The position numbers and the translations under genes are program-made. From assembly GCA_021390615.1 (NCBI GenBank), contig JAJEJU010000020.1, forward strand, positions 102,941 through 166,940: 64,000 nucleotides of DNA. Reading direction: 5' to 3'. Origin of the DNA: Rhodanobacteraceae bacterium ZG21-1 (lineage in GTDB: Bacteria > Pseudomonadota > Gammaproteobacteria > Xanthomonadales > Rhodanobacteraceae). The notes beneath the pieces are model-generated. The model did no database searches. It saw only the letters and a program-made list of their open reading frames with translations, and had not been told where the DNA came from. Below are positions 16,785 to 25,662 of this stretch, in pieces. Position 1 is the first letter of the stretch. Each line of letters starts with the position of its first letter.

Positions 16785-16861
16785 GCGCATGGCGTCACCC
16801 GCGACGACGCGACGACGGACATGCCACACTGCGTCACCCCGTCCGCACCGCTGGAGGCGCT

Positions 16862-17287
16862 ATGAACTCGATGCCCTCGACCTGGTGGAACCGCAACTGG
16901 AAGTGGTTCCTGCCTACCGGCTGCCTCAGCCTGCTGGTGCTGGCGGGCGCAGCGGTGTTCGGCCTGGTCATGCTGGTCTTCGGCATGATGAAGTCCAGCG
17001 ATGCCTACCGGCTGGCGGTGGCCCAGGCCGAACACGAGCCTGCGGTGATCGCCGCGCTGGGCCAGCCGATCCAGGAAGGGCGCATGGTCTCGGGCAACAT
17101 CCGCACCAGCAACGATCGCGGCAGCGCCCGGCTGGCCATTCCGCTGTCGGGTCCCAAGGGCAGCGGCAAGCTGTATGTGGAAGCCGAGGAGCGCGCCGGC
17201 GCCTGGCAGGTTCAGGCGCTGATCTTCGAGGATGAGCAAAGCCACCAGCGCACCACACTGACGCCCACCGCGCCCGCAGCGCGCTAA
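16862..17287 (+). CDS. Coa1/Tim21-domain membrane protein
   Basis: Membrane-anchored protein of 141 residues. The start MNSMPSTWWNRNWKWFLPTGC leads into one helix (about 16-42) ending FGMMKSSDAYRLA. A small alpha/beta domain follows with AALGQPIQEG, SGPKGSGKLYVEAE and a terminal strand. This is the pattern of the cytochrome-oxidase assembly factor 1 (Coa1) family found widely in bacteria. A role in respiratory-complex assembly is inferred from the family name only. It converges on pgpA; the stop codons overlap within CTAA. Confidence 0.75.
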   Translation: MNSMPSTWWNRNWKWFLPTGCLSLLVLAGAAVFGLVMLVFGMMKSSDAYRLAVAQAEHEPAVIAALGQPIQEGRMVSGNIRTSNDRGSARLAIPLSGPKGSGKLYVEAEERAGAWQVQALIFEDEQSHQRTTLTPTAPAAR

Positions 17288-17796
17288 CTGCAGAATCGCA
17301 GCACCACGGCGGCGAACAGGCCGGCCACCACGTCGTCCACCATCACGCCGAGGCCGCCCTTGAGGCGCCGGTCGAGCGCGCGGATCGGCCACGGCTTCCA
17401 CACGTCGAACAGGCGGAACAGCAGAAAGCCCAGCAGCGGCGCCCACCAGGCCGGCGGCGCGCTGCGCAGCGGCGAGGCCAGCAGCGGCAGCAGCGCGATC
17501 CACTGGCCGACGAATTCGTCCCAGACCAGGCTGCGGTGATCGTCCACGCCAAGCGCGCGCCCGGCCACGTCGCAGGCCCACACGCCGACAGCGAAACTCA
17601 GCAGCAGCAGGCCGAGATAGATCGGCCAGTCCAGGCCGCGCAGCAGCAGCCACCACAACACCAGGGCAGCCAGCGAACCGAAGGTGCCCTGCGCCACCGG
17701 CGCCAGCCCCGAGCCGAAGCCGCTGGCCAGCCAGCCGGCCGGCGTCGCCAGCAAGGCGCGGCGCTGCGCCGGAGTCAATACCTTCTTCGCGCTCAT
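17284..17796 (-). CDS. pgpA: Phosphatidylglycerophosphatase A
   Basis: Integral inner-membrane enzyme that dephosphorylates phosphatidylglycerophosphate to phosphatidylglycerol, 170 residues. Family motifs: FGSGLAPVAQGTFGSL near 28-42 (the GxGxxPxAPGTxGS signature), VDDHRSLVWDEFVGQW near 85-100 with the conserved acidic DE, and FLLFRLFDVWKPWPI plus GGLGVMVDDVVAG near the end. Four hydrophobic segments. It starts inside the end of thiL (4-nt ATGA overlap), the common thiL-pgpA arrangement. Confidence 0.95.
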   Translation of the reverse strand: MSAKKVLTPAQRRALLATPAGWLASGFGSGLAPVAQGTFGSLAALVLWWLLLRGLDWPIYLGLLLLSFAVGVWACDVAGRALGVDDHRSLVWDEFVGQWIALLPLLASPLRSAPPAWWAPLLGFLLFRLFDVWKPWPIRALDRRLKGGLGVMVDDVVAGLFAAVVLRFCS

Positions 17797-18767
17797 GCGA
17801 AATGCTCCCAGCCGCGGCGCTGCGGCGTCAGCCAGTGGCCGTCCTCGTCGCGTACGCGCACGCCGCTGCCGGCCACGATGCGGCCGATCACCGTAGCGCC
17901 GCCCTCACATCCGCGCAGCACCTCGCGCACCGCATCCAGGCGCTCGGCCGGCACGGTGAAGCACAATTCGTAATCGTCGCCACCGCTCAGCGCGAACTCG
18001 CGCGCCACCTGCGCAGCGCATTTTTCCAGCAGCGCGGGCGAACAAGGCAGCGCCGCAGCCTCCAACTCAGCCGCCACGCCGCTGGCCGCACAGACATGAG
18101 CGAGGTCGGCCAGCAGGCCGTCGGAAATATCGATGCAGGCGCTGGCACGACTGCGCAAGGCGAGGCCCGTCATCACGCGCGGCGTGGGACGATGCAGGCG
18201 TCCGATCAAGTAGTTTGCCGCCGCGTCGACCGAACCTTGTCCATCCTGCAGCAGGCGCAGGCCGGCCGCCGCGTCGCCGAGCGTGCCGGTGACCAGGATC
18301 GCGTCACCCACCTGCGCGCCGGCGCGCCGCAAGGCCTGGCCGGGCGGTACGAAACCATGCACCGCCACGCTGAGCGTCAGCGGGCCGCGCGTGGTATCGC
18401 CGCCAACCAGGGCCAGCCGGTGCGCCTGTGCCAGCTCGGCGAAACCTTCGGCCAGACCATCGACGAAAAGCGCCTGCGCCTCGACGGAAGCCTCACCCGG
18501 CAGGGTCAGCGCCAGCATGGCCCAGGCCGGGCTGGCGCCCATCGCGGCCAGATCCGAGAGATTCACCGCCAGCGCCTTCCAGCCGAGCTCGGCCGGCGCC
18601 GTGCCGGACAGAAAATGCACGCCCTCGACCATGGTGTCGATCGCGACCGCCAGCTCCTGCCCGGCCGGCACCGCGAGCAGCGCGGCATCGTCGCCGATGC
18701 CCAGCCGCACATCGTCGCGCAACAGCGCGGTGCGCTCGCGTATCCGGTCGATCAAGCGAAATTCCAT
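17793..18767 (-). CDS. thiL: Thiamine-monophosphate kinase
   Basis: Phosphorylates thiamine monophosphate to thiamine diphosphate, 324 residues. Start MEFRLIDRIRERT at ATG 18767; the longer open frame upstream is arginine-rich and unlikely. Motifs: LGIGDDAALL (ATP/Mg site), AIDTMVEGVHF, the segment LAVNLSDLAAMGASP, and LVGGDTTRGPL; the C-terminal lobe has SGGDDYELCFTVP. The usual upstream partner nusB is 2.3 kb away here, separated by a GNAT gene and an opposing amidase gene. Confidence 0.95.
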   Translation of the reverse strand: MEFRLIDRIRERTALLRDDVRLGIGDDAALLAVPAGQELAVAIDTMVEGVHFLSGTAPAELGWKALAVNLSDLAAMGASPAWAMLALTLPGEASVEAQALFVDGLAEGFAELAQAHRLALVGGDTTRGPLTLSVAVHGFVPPGQALRRAGAQVGDAILVTGTLGDAAAGLRLLQDGQGSVDAAANYLIGRLHRPTPRVMTGLALRSRASACIDISDGLLADLAHVCAASGVAAELEAAALPCSPALLEKCAAQVAREFALSGGDDYELCFTVPAERLDAVREVLRGCEGGATVIGRIVAGSGVRVRDEDGHWLTPQRRGWEHFA

Positions 18768-18904
18768 AGTGCCGCCACATCCTCTCGAGCAGCGCAGAGC
18801 AGAGCATCTGGCAGAGGCCGATGCAAGCCGTTGCGCCCGCAGCGGCGACGCAAACGGATGCCGCACGTATCATGATCGACACGGACCGACAGCGAGCGAA
18901 GCGC

Positions 18905-20395
18905 ATGTTCAAGGAATACGCCGACCACGACGCGACCGCCCTGGCCGAGTTGATCGCGCGCGGCGAAGTCTCCGCCGACGAGGTGCTGGAAGCCGCGCTG
19001 GCACGAGCGGCGGCAGTGAATCCCCGGCTCGCCGCGATCTGCGTGCCGATGGAAGCGATCGCGCGCGAACGTGCCCGCCAGCCCTTGCAAGGGCCCTTCG
19101 CAGGCGTGCCCTTCCTGGTGAAGGACATCGCGCAGGATCATGCCGGCGTACCGAGCAGCGGCGGCAGCCGCGCGCTGCGCCGATGGGTGCCCGCGCAGCA
19201 CGCGGAAATCGTGCGCCGCTTCCTCGACGCAGGCCTGGTGATCTTCGGCAAGACCGCCACGCCGGAATTCGGCCTGAAGGCCGAGACCTCGCCGCAGCTG
19301 TGGGGCCCCACACGCAATCCCTGGGATCTGCGGCGTACCCCGGGCGGTTCGTCCGGCGGCGCCGCGGCGGCAGTCGCGGCGGGCATCGTGCCGATGGCAG
19401 GTGCCTCCGACGGCGGCGGCTCGATCCGCATCCCTGCCGCGTATTGCGGCCTGTTCGGTCTGCGCCCCTCGCGCGGCCGGGTGCCCACCGGCCCGCTGCG
19501 CGGCGAGCTGTGGGAAGGCGCGGTCAGCGAGCTGGCGATCAGCCGCAGCGTGCGCGACTCGGCCCGCCTGCTCGACGCGATCGCCGGCGCGGACGTCGGC
19601 GCTCCGTTCGCGATCGCTGCGCCGGTGCGCCCGTATGCCGAGGAGATCCGCCGGGATCCGGGCCGCCTGCGCATCGGCTATGACGTTGCGTCGCCGATCG
19701 GTGCACCGGTGCACCCGGAATACGTGCGGGCGGTGCAGCGGGCTGCGGAGCAACTGGCCCCGCTGGGTCACACGGTGGAAGAAGCGCGACCCGAAGTCGA
19801 CGGCCAGGCGCTGGCGCGCAGCTTCGTCAGCATGTATTTCGGCCAGGTCGCCGCCAGCATCGCGCAGGCGCGTGAGCTCACCGGCGCCCGCGCGCGCGAA
19901 TTCGAGCTGGAGACGCGGATCCTCGGCCTGCTCGGACGCAGCCTCAGCGCCGGCGACTATGTCGAGGAGCAGGCGCGCTGGAACGACTACGCACGTGCGC
20001 TGGGACGCTTCCACCAGCGCTACGATCTCTACCTCACTCCCAGCTGCGCGCAGCCGCCGAACCTGATCGGCGAGCTGGACACGCCACCGCTCAAGCGCGC
20101 CGCGGCCGAAGTGGTGCTGCTGTTGCGCGCAGGCCGGCTGCTGCGCATGAGCGGCATGGTCGACACGCTGATCCACGACAGCCTGCAGCGCGTGCCGTTC
20201 ACCCAGCTGTCCAATGTCACCGGCACGCCAAGCATGTCGCTGCCGCTACACTGGGCAAGCCTGGACGGTGACACGGCCGAGCTGCCCTTCGGCGTGCAGT
20301 TCGTCGCCAGGCCCGGCGACGAGGCCAGCTTGTTCCGTTTGGCCGCCCAACTGGAACAGACCGACGCCTGGCAGGTGCGCCGTCCGGCGCTCTAG
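18905..20395 (+). CDS. Amidase-signature family hydrolase
   Basis: 496 residues from ATG 18905 (MFKEYADHDATALAEL). An ATG at 18872 in the same frame is possible. The Ser-cisSer-Lys triad is intact: Lys73 in FLVKDI, cis-Ser149 in GGSSGG, nucleophile Ser173 in GGGSIRIP. The C-terminal lobe contains TPSCAQPPN and the substrate-pocket segment SNVTGTPSMSLPL. It resembles the NylA-type amidases but the amide cleaved cannot be told from sequence. It lies on the opposite strand between nusB and thiL, splitting a normally continuous operon. Confidence 0.9.
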   Translation: MFKEYADHDATALAELIARGEVSADEVLEAALARAAAVNPRLAAICVPMEAIARERARQPLQGPFAGVPFLVKDIAQDHAGVPSSGGSRALRRWVPAQHAEIVRRFLDAGLVIFGKTATPEFGLKAETSPQLWGPTRNPWDLRRTPGGSSGGAAAAVAAGIVPMAGASDGGGSIRIPAAYCGLFGLRPSRGRVPTGPLRGELWEGAVSELAISRSVRDSARLLDAIAGADVGAPFAIAAPVRPYAEEIRRDPGRLRIGYDVASPIGAPVHPEYVRAVQRAAEQLAPLGHTVEEARPEVDGQALARSFVSMYFGQVAASIAQARELTGARAREFELETRILGLLGRSLSAGDYVEEQARWNDYARALGRFHQRYDLYLTPSCAQPPNLIGELDTPPLKRAAAEVVLLLRAGRLLRMSGMVDTLIHDSLQRVPFTQLSNVTGTPSMSLPLHWASLDGDTAELPFGVQFVARPGDEASLFRLAAQLEQTDAWQVRRPAL

Positions 20396-20412
20396 ACAGA
20401 ACAACAGCCATG

Positions 20413-20428
20413 CCGCCGGATGGCGGCG
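20413..20428. terminator. Hairpin between convergent amidase and GNAT genes
   Basis: GCCGCC-GGAT-GGCGGC, a 6-bp GC stem with a 4-nt loop, 18 nt after the amidase stop. No T-run follows, so termination is only suggested. Confidence 0.35.
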
Positions 20429-20542
20429 CACGCCGCAAGGACTAGCTCGATCCTTGCTGGAATCTGTTCGTGGCGAACTGGCCGCAGTCGCTCGAGTTCC
20501 GCTCGTTGTCCGGCGCAACCGTAAGCGGCGAACGCCCGCGGC

Positions 20543-21082
20543 TCAACGGATCAGCAACTGCACCGGCACGCCGTGATACGTGGTGTCCTGCCAGAGGCGG
20601 AAACCGGCTTTCTCGGCCAGGCGCAGCGAGGCCAGGTTGTCCGGCTCGATGATGCACACCGCACGATGCTCGCCCAGATGCGCCTGGCCCCAGGCCAGCA
20701 CGGCCGCGAGCGCCTCGCTGGCGTAGCCCCTGCCGTGCACGTCGGAGGCCAGCACCCAGCCCAGCTCGGGCATGCCGTCGAGCGCAGGAACGATCTCGCG
20801 CTTGAAATCGGCGTAGCCGATGTCGCCGATGCAGCGACCGCTGGCCTTCTCCTCGATCGCCCAATAGCCGTAGCCGAGCACGCACCACAGGCCGTGGTAG
20901 CGCAGCAGGCGCATCCACGCCTCCTGCGAGGTGGAAGGCTTGCCGCCGATATGGCGCACGACGACCGGGTCGGCCCAGATCGCGGCCAGTGCCGCATGGT
21001 CTTCCGCGCGATGCCCGCGCAAGCGCAGGCGCTCGGTTTCCAGCTCGGGCACCACCTGCGATGACGGCGCCGTCTCGCTCAC
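20543..21082 (-). CDS. GNAT acetyltransferase, RimJ/RimL type
   Basis: 179 residues starting at GTG 21082 within a GTGA overlap with the nusB stop. The opening LETERLRLRGHRAEDHAAL and the acetyl-CoA segment around HGRGYASEALAAVLAWG, followed by VCIIEPDNLASLRLAEKAGF, are those of the RimJ/RimL N-acetyltransferase group. Translational coupling to nusB suggests co-expression. The acceptor could be a ribosomal protein, another protein or a small amine. Confidence 0.88.
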   Translation of the reverse strand: MSETAPSSQVVPELETERLRLRGHRAEDHAALAAIWADPVVVRHIGGKPSTSQEAWMRLLRYHGLWCVLGYGYWAIEEKASGRCIGDIGYADFKREIVPALDGMPELGWVLASDVHGRGYASEALAAVLAWGQAHLGEHRAVCIIEPDNLASLRLAEKAGFRLWQDTTYHGVPVQLLIR

Positions 21083-21525
21083 CCGCGCTTCTCGGCGCTG
21101 CGCAGCTGGGTGGCGAGCTTGTCCAGCACGCCGTTGACGTAGCTGTGCCCGTGGTCGGCGCCGAAGCGCTTGGTGACCTCGATCGCCTCGTTGATCACCA
21201 CGCGATAAGGCACGTCGGGGCGGAACTTCAATTCATACGCAGCCAGGCGCAGCACCGCACGCTCGATCGGATCGATCTGCTCCACCTCGCGATCGATATA
21301 CGGCTGCAGCGATTCGTCGATCGCGGCGACGTTCCGCTCGACGCCTTGCAGCAGGTCCTCAAAATATTCCTGGTCGGCCACTTCCATGTCCTGCTCGTGG
21401 CGGAACTGCTCGATCACCGCCTTCATGTGGCTGCCGCTCATCTGCCAGGCGTACAGCGCCTGCAGCGCGCGCCGGCGCGCGCGCGAACGCGCGGCCAGAT
21501 CAATGCCTTCCGGTCGAGGCGCCAT
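21079..21525 (-). CDS. nusB: Transcription antitermination protein NusB
   Basis: 148 residues. ATG 21525 overlaps the ribH stop by one base (TGATG), the classic ribH-nusB junction. Family features: RSRARRRALQALYAWQMS at the start, LLQGVERNVAAIDESL in the middle, then IDPIERAVLRLAAYEL, VVINEAIEVTKRFGADHGHSYVNGVLD near the end. It acts with NusE (S10) at boxA in rRNA antitermination. Confidence 0.97.
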   Translation of the reverse strand: MAPRPEGIDLAARSRARRRALQALYAWQMSGSHMKAVIEQFRHEQDMEVADQEYFEDLLQGVERNVAAIDESLQPYIDREVEQIDPIERAVLRLAAYELKFRPDVPYRVVINEAIEVTKRFGADHGHSYVNGVLDKLATQLRSAEKRG

Positions 21526-21986
21526 CACAGCTGGCCGTACAGGTTGGCCATCTCCAGCGCGGCCAGCGCGGCGTCGGCGCCCTTGTTGCCGGCCTTGGTG
21601 CCGGCGCGCTCGATCGCCTGCTCGATGCTGTCGGTGGTGAGCACGCCGAAGCTCACCGGCACACCGGTGTCCAGCGCGGCCTTGGCCAGGCCCTTGGCAC
21701 ATTCGCCGGCGACGTAGTCGAAATGCGGCGTGCTGCCGCGGATCACCGCGCCCAGCGCGATCACTGCGGCGTACTTGCCGCCCGCGGCCAGCTTGTGCGC
21801 GGCCAGCGCGATTTCCCAGGCACCCGGCACGCGGATCAGCTCGATGTCTTCATCCTTCACCCCGTGGCGCACCAGCGCGTCACGCGCGCCGGCTACCAGC
21901 GGCTCGACCACGAAGCCGTTGAAACGGCCGGCGACGATGGCAAAACGGCCCTTGGGCGTGGCGAAATCGCCTTCGATGATCTTCAT
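21525..21986 (-). CDS. ribH: 6,7-dimethyl-8-ribityllumazine synthase
   Basis: 153 residues. Penultimate step of riboflavin synthesis, joining 5-amino-6-ribitylaminouracil to dihydroxybutanone phosphate. Motifs: [16 protein letters not shown] near 19-34, [32 protein letters not shown] with the catalytic His, and [24 protein letters not shown]. Coupled to nusB downstream. In this window it is about 4.8 kb from ribB rather than adjacent. Confidence 0.97.
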   Translation of the reverse strand: MKIIEGDFATPKGRFAIVAGRFNGFVVEPLVAGARDALVRHGVKDEDIELIRVPGAWEIALAAHKLAAGGKYAAVIALGAVIRGSTPHFDYVAGECAKGLAKAALDTGVPVSFGVLTTDSIEQAIERAGTKAGNKGADAALAALEMANLYGQL

Positions 21987-22401
21987 AGACTGCGGAATCC
22001 TGTGGCTGCGGGGCCCGGCGGGCCGGCCGCCTATTTTACGGCTTTGCGGCCGGGCGTGCCCGCCGGCCCGGCGCAGAGCCCTGTCGACGCCAGGCGCCGA
22101 GAGGTCTTGAACCGGCGCTCAGGGCCCCGCAGCAGGGGCCTCTCGCCGTCGACCCGCTCGAAAGCGCTGCCCAGCGGTGCATCCCGTAAAGAATGTCTCC
22201 GGGTCAGGCTTGGAGTGGTGTCCACATCGTATACGCCGCGCCAGGTGGCATCGTCGATGTACGCGTCGGCTTCCAGCCCAGCCGGGAAGCACTGGCCGTT
22301 GTCGATCCCGCTGTCCGGCGCTTCGCGGCAGCAGTAGCCCGCCGGGCGGCATTCCACAGCGATCTTGTCGGTCACTAGCTCGCGGGCCAACACCTAGCGC
22401 T
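21987..22401. other. Intergenic stretch, possible gene remnant
   Basis: Region between ribH and ldcA. It contains a GGCCCC-GCAGCA-GGGGCC hairpin (22123-22140) and the questionable minus-strand frame listed separately; no intact recognisable gene. Confidence 0.5.
22031..22393 (-). pseudogene. Possible coding remnant, unrecognised
   Basis: Open frame of up to 120 residues from a GTG. The first 55 codons look like real coding sequence: high-GC third positions and an acidic stretch LEADAYIDDATWRGVYDVD. The last third is arginine/proline-rich and looks non-coding. No family recognised. It could be the decayed end of a gene once between ribB and ribH, or chance. Confidence 0.25.
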
Positions 22402-23397
22402 TTAGGACGCGGCAGGCTCGACAGCGACGGCATGCTTCGGCGGCAGGTGCGGATAGCCGCTGAAGTGCAGGCTGGCCGCACCCGCGGCGACGCGCAGCCG
22501 CGCCGGCACGCCGAACGGCAGGGTGAACTTGTCGAGCTCGTGGCCGAACGGCAGGCCGTCGAGCACCGGGATGCCGGCTACGCGGCGAATCTGCGCGAAG
22601 CCCGCCGCCAGGTCGTAGCCGTTGTCGTAGGCGCTGGGCCGGCACTGGGTGAAGTCGCCGAGCAACAGGGCACGCTGCCGGCCCAGCACACCGGAGAGAT
22701 GCAGTTGGTACAGCAGCCGCTCGATGCGGAACGGTGGCTCGGTGACGTCCTCGACGAACAAGATGCCGCCGTCGATGCGGGGGAAATACGGGGTCTGCAG
22801 CAGGCTGCACAGCATGGCCAGGTTGCCGCCCCACAGCGGTCCCTCCACGTCCAGCCCTTCCAGGCCGGGCGCCGTGGCGTCCGCGACGCGCCATTCGGCC
22901 TGCGCGCTCGGCGCACTCACGGTGCGCCAGAAATGCGGCAGGGTCAGCGCGCTCGGATGCTCCGCGCCGAAGTCCGGCCCCAGCATCGGCCCGCCGAAGG
23001 TGGTCAGCCCGCAGCGCGCATGCAGGGCCAGCTGCAGTGCGGTGAAATCGCTGTGCCCGACCATCACCAGCGAGGTGCCGGCCAGGCGTTCGCGCAGGGC
23101 GTCGTAGTCCAGGTGCTCAAGCAGGCGGGTGGCGCCGTAGCCGCCGCGGATCGCCAGGGCGACGTCCGGCAGCGCATCCAGCGTGGCCAGCCGATTGATG
23201 TCGGCGGCGCGCTCGGCATCGCTACCGGCGTAGCGCAACTCCACCCGCTGCAGGACGTCCAGGCCGTCAAGGCGGCAGCCGGCCTCGCGCAGGCGCTCGA
23301 CGCCGCGCGCCATGGCGGCGGGATCGTGCGGGTAGCCGGACGGAGCGATCAGGCGGACGGCGACGTCGCGCGCCGGCGAGGCAGGAATCGGATTCAT
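22402..23397 (-). CDS. ldcA: Muramoyltetrapeptide (LD-)carboxypeptidase
   Basis: Peptidase family S66, 331 residues, cytoplasmic. It removes the terminal D-Ala from tetrapeptide muropeptides during peptidoglycan recycling. The S66 Ser-Glu-His triad is visible: Ser116 in VMVGHSDF, Glu216 in ILFVEDV, His286 in GLPFGHELDK. The nucleophile motif is GHSD where GYSD is more usual. Other family segments: AIRGGYGATRLL and WGGNLAMLCSLLQTPY. The GNAT gene upstream ends 13 nt before it, so they probably share a transcript. Confidence 0.93.
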   Translation of the reverse strand: MNPIPASPARDVAVRLIAPSGYPHDPAAMARGVERLREAGCRLDGLDVLQRVELRYAGSDAERAADINRLATLDALPDVALAIRGGYGATRLLEHLDYDALRERLAGTSLVMVGHSDFTALQLALHARCGLTTFGGPMLGPDFGAEHPSALTLPHFWRTVSAPSAQAEWRVADATAPGLEGLDVEGPLWGGNLAMLCSLLQTPYFPRIDGGILFVEDVTEPPFRIERLLYQLHLSGVLGRQRALLLGDFTQCRPSAYDNGYDLAAGFAQIRRVAGIPVLDGLPFGHELDKFTLPFGVPARLRVAAGAASLHFSGYPHLPPKHAVAVEPAAS

Positions 23398-23409
23398 GCG
23401 CGCATTCTG

Positions 23410-23859
23410 TCAGATCGTCGACGGCAGCTCGCGCACGAAGCGCTGGCTGACCCGCGCATAGCCGTGCGCCTCGTAGAAGCGATGGGCCTCGTGGCGCTGG
23501 TCGCCGCTGGTCAGTTCGCAGCGCGTGCAGCCGTGTTCGCCGAACCACTGGTGGGCGGCCTGCAGCAGGGCCTGGCCGATGCCTCGTCCACGCGCCGAGG
23601 CGGTGACCACCAGGGCGGTGATGCGGCCGAGTCGCTGCTCCAGGTGAAACATCGGCAGCGCATGCAGGCTGATGCAGCCGAGCACGGCTTGCTGCTCTGT
23701 CGGCTGCTCGGCCACCGCCACTTTCACCGTGTCCAGCGGCGAAGCGGCCAGCAGCGCCAGCTTGCGCGCCACCTGCTCGGGCGCCTGCGCATAGCCCAGC
23801 TCGCCGAGCAGCGCCGCCAGCGGCGCGGCGTCATCCAGGGTAGCTGTTCGAATCTTCAT
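23410..23859 (-). CDS. GNAT-family acetyltransferase
   Basis: 149 residues starting MKIRTATLDDAAPLAALL at ATG 23859. The acetyl-CoA loop is in ITALVVTASARGRGIGQALL, followed by HRFYEAHGYARVSQRFVREL, the usual C-terminal half of the fold. Sits between the MFS gene and ldcA on the same strand, 13 nt before ldcA. Acceptor substrate not predictable. Confidence 0.9.
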   Translation of the reverse strand: MKIRTATLDDAAPLAALLGELGYAQAPEQVARKLALLAASPLDTVKVAVAEQPTEQQAVLGCISLHALPMFHLEQRLGRITALVVTASARGRGIGQALLQAAHQWFGEHGCTRCELTSGDQRHEAHRFYEAHGYARVSQRFVRELPSTI

Positions 23860-23964
23860 GGCAGGCGGCCTGTGCGCGTGGTGTCGCCTCCGAGTATGCC
23901 GCCCGCGCCGCGGGCGCATATGGCAGGGCGCTGGCTTTGCGCAGGCGCTGCGCAGCCGATGCGT

Positions 23965-25470
23965 TCAAGCCGACGCGCGGCGCGGTGCGCCGGCCACCCA
24001 CACCACCGCCGACAAGGCCGCGAACAGCCAGCCCAGGCCCCACAGCACTTCGTTGAAGGACAACTGATAGGCCTGCTGCGCCAGCTGCCGCTCCAACTGC
24101 GCGAACAACTGCGGCCATTCCGCCGGCGCATGGCCGGACAGCCATTGCTGGGTGGCCGGGTCATACGGCGTGATCCGCTCGGCCAGCCGCGCATGGTGAT
24201 GGATCGCACGATGCTCCCACAGCCAGTTGGTCAGCGAGGCCGAGAAGCTTCCGCCCAGCGTGCGCAGGAACGTCGACAAGCCCGAGCCGGCCGGAATCTG
24301 CGCCGGCGTCAGCTCGGACAGCAGCATGCTGATCACCGGCATGAAGAACAGCGCCGTGCCCATGCCCATCAGCAACTGCGCCAGCGCGACGTGGGCGACG
24401 TCGACGTCGGTGTTGTAGCCCGCGCGCATGAAGCAGGTCGCCGCGAAGAACACGATGCCCGGCAGCGCCAACAGGCGCAGGTCGAGCCGCCCCGCGAGGC
24501 GGCCGATGCTCGGCGACAGCAGCACCGGCAGGATGCCCATCGGCGCCGTGGCCAGGCCGGCCCAGGTCGCGGTGTAACCGAGCTGGCGCTGCAGCCACTG
24601 CGGCACCAGCAGGATGATGCCGGTCAAGGCCGCGTAGCCGCACACGTAGGCGATGGTGCCGGCGCAGAAGCTGCGACGGCGGAACAGGCGCAGATCGACC
24701 AGCGGGTCTTCGGCGGTCAGGGTCCAGATCAGGAACACCGCCAGCCCCACCGCGGCCACCAGCGCCGCCGCCACGATGAAGCCGGACTGGAACCAGTCCT
24801 CCTCGTTGCCCTTGTCGAGCACGATCTGCAGCGCGCCCACGCCGATCGCCAGCGCGGCCAGGCCGATGTAATCCATGCGTGGCGCGGTCGCTGCTTCCGC
24901 GTGGCCGCGCAGCTGGCTGGCGACCACGCTGCCGGCGAACACGCCCAACGGCACGTTGACCAGGAAGATCCACGGCCAGGTGTAGTGGTCGGTGATCCAG
25001 CCGCCGAGGATAGGCCCGAGGATCGGCCCCACCATAGTCACCATCACGAACAAGGCCAGCGCCTGGCTGCGCCGCGCCGGCGGAAACACCGCGATCAGCA
25101 GGCTCTGGGTCACCGGATAGATCGGCCCGGCAACCAGGCCCTGCACCGCACGGGCCAGCACCAGCAGGCCCATGCTCGGGGCCAGCCCGCACAGCAGCGA
25201 CGCCAGCGAGAACAGCAAGGTGGCCGTGACGAACAGCCGCACCTGGCCAAAGCGCCGCACCAGCCAGCCGGTGAGCGGCAAGGCGATCGCGTTGCACACC
25301 GCGAACGAGGTGACCGCCCAGGTGCTGATGCTGGCGCTCACCCCGAGATTGCCGGCGATGGTCGGCAAGGCCACGTTGGCGATGGTGCTGTCCAGGGTCT
25401 GCATGAAGGCCGACAGGCCCAGGCAGGCCAGGGTCAGGGTGGGATGCGGCGGGCGCAGGGGTTCGCTCAC
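23965..25470 (-). CDS. MFS multidrug exporter, EmrB/QacA (DHA2) type
   Basis: 501 residues, inner-membrane drug/proton antiporter with about 14 hydrophobic segments. Start GTG 25470 with GAGGA 7 nt upstream. Signature segments: LDSTIANVALPTIAGNLG (motif D1 of the DHA2 group), WLVRRFGQVRLFV (motif A), VQGLVAGPIYPVTQSLL and MVGPILGPILGGWI (motif C). An EmrA-like adaptor is not present. Divergent from an AraC regulator, the likely controller. Confidence 0.93.
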   Translation of the reverse strand: MSEPLRPPHPTLTLACLGLSAFMQTLDSTIANVALPTIAGNLGVSASISTWAVTSFAVCNAIALPLTGWLVRRFGQVRLFVTATLLFSLASLLCGLAPSMGLLVLARAVQGLVAGPIYPVTQSLLIAVFPPARRSQALALFVMVTMVGPILGPILGGWITDHYTWPWIFLVNVPLGVFAGSVVASQLRGHAEAATAPRMDYIGLAALAIGVGALQIVLDKGNEEDWFQSGFIVAAALVAAVGLAVFLIWTLTAEDPLVDLRLFRRRSFCAGTIAYVCGYAALTGIILLVPQWLQRQLGYTATWAGLATAPMGILPVLLSPSIGRLAGRLDLRLLALPGIVFFAATCFMRAGYNTDVDVAHVALAQLLMGMGTALFFMPVISMLLSELTPAQIPAGSGLSTFLRTLGGSFSASLTNWLWEHRAIHHHARLAERITPYDPATQQWLSGHAPAEWPQLFAQLERQLAQQAYQLSFNEVLWGLGWLFAALSAVVWVAGAPRRASA

Positions 25471-25662
25471 GGGAGATTCCTCGGATAGCCGTCGGAGCCA
25501 TCGCCGTCTGCGCGGCGCACGCAGCCGCCCGCACCGCCGGCGAATGCGGCGGCGACTGGCGAGTGGTCCGGAACGACGCGCCGGCATGGCGCACCGGCAA
25601 GCTTAGGCAGGCCGCGATTGAGCCGATAACGCCATCGAATCATCTGATGTAGAGTTCGGCGC

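Noticed and set aside
15651..16829. 392-residue minus-strand frame
   Set aside because: Shadow of the epimerase gene, which has a good dinucleotide loop and start.
22177..25488. 1103-residue plus-strand frame
   Set aside because: Lies opposite LdcA, GNAT and the MFS exporter, all of which have clear motifs; the plus frame is low-complexity Arg/Gln/His.
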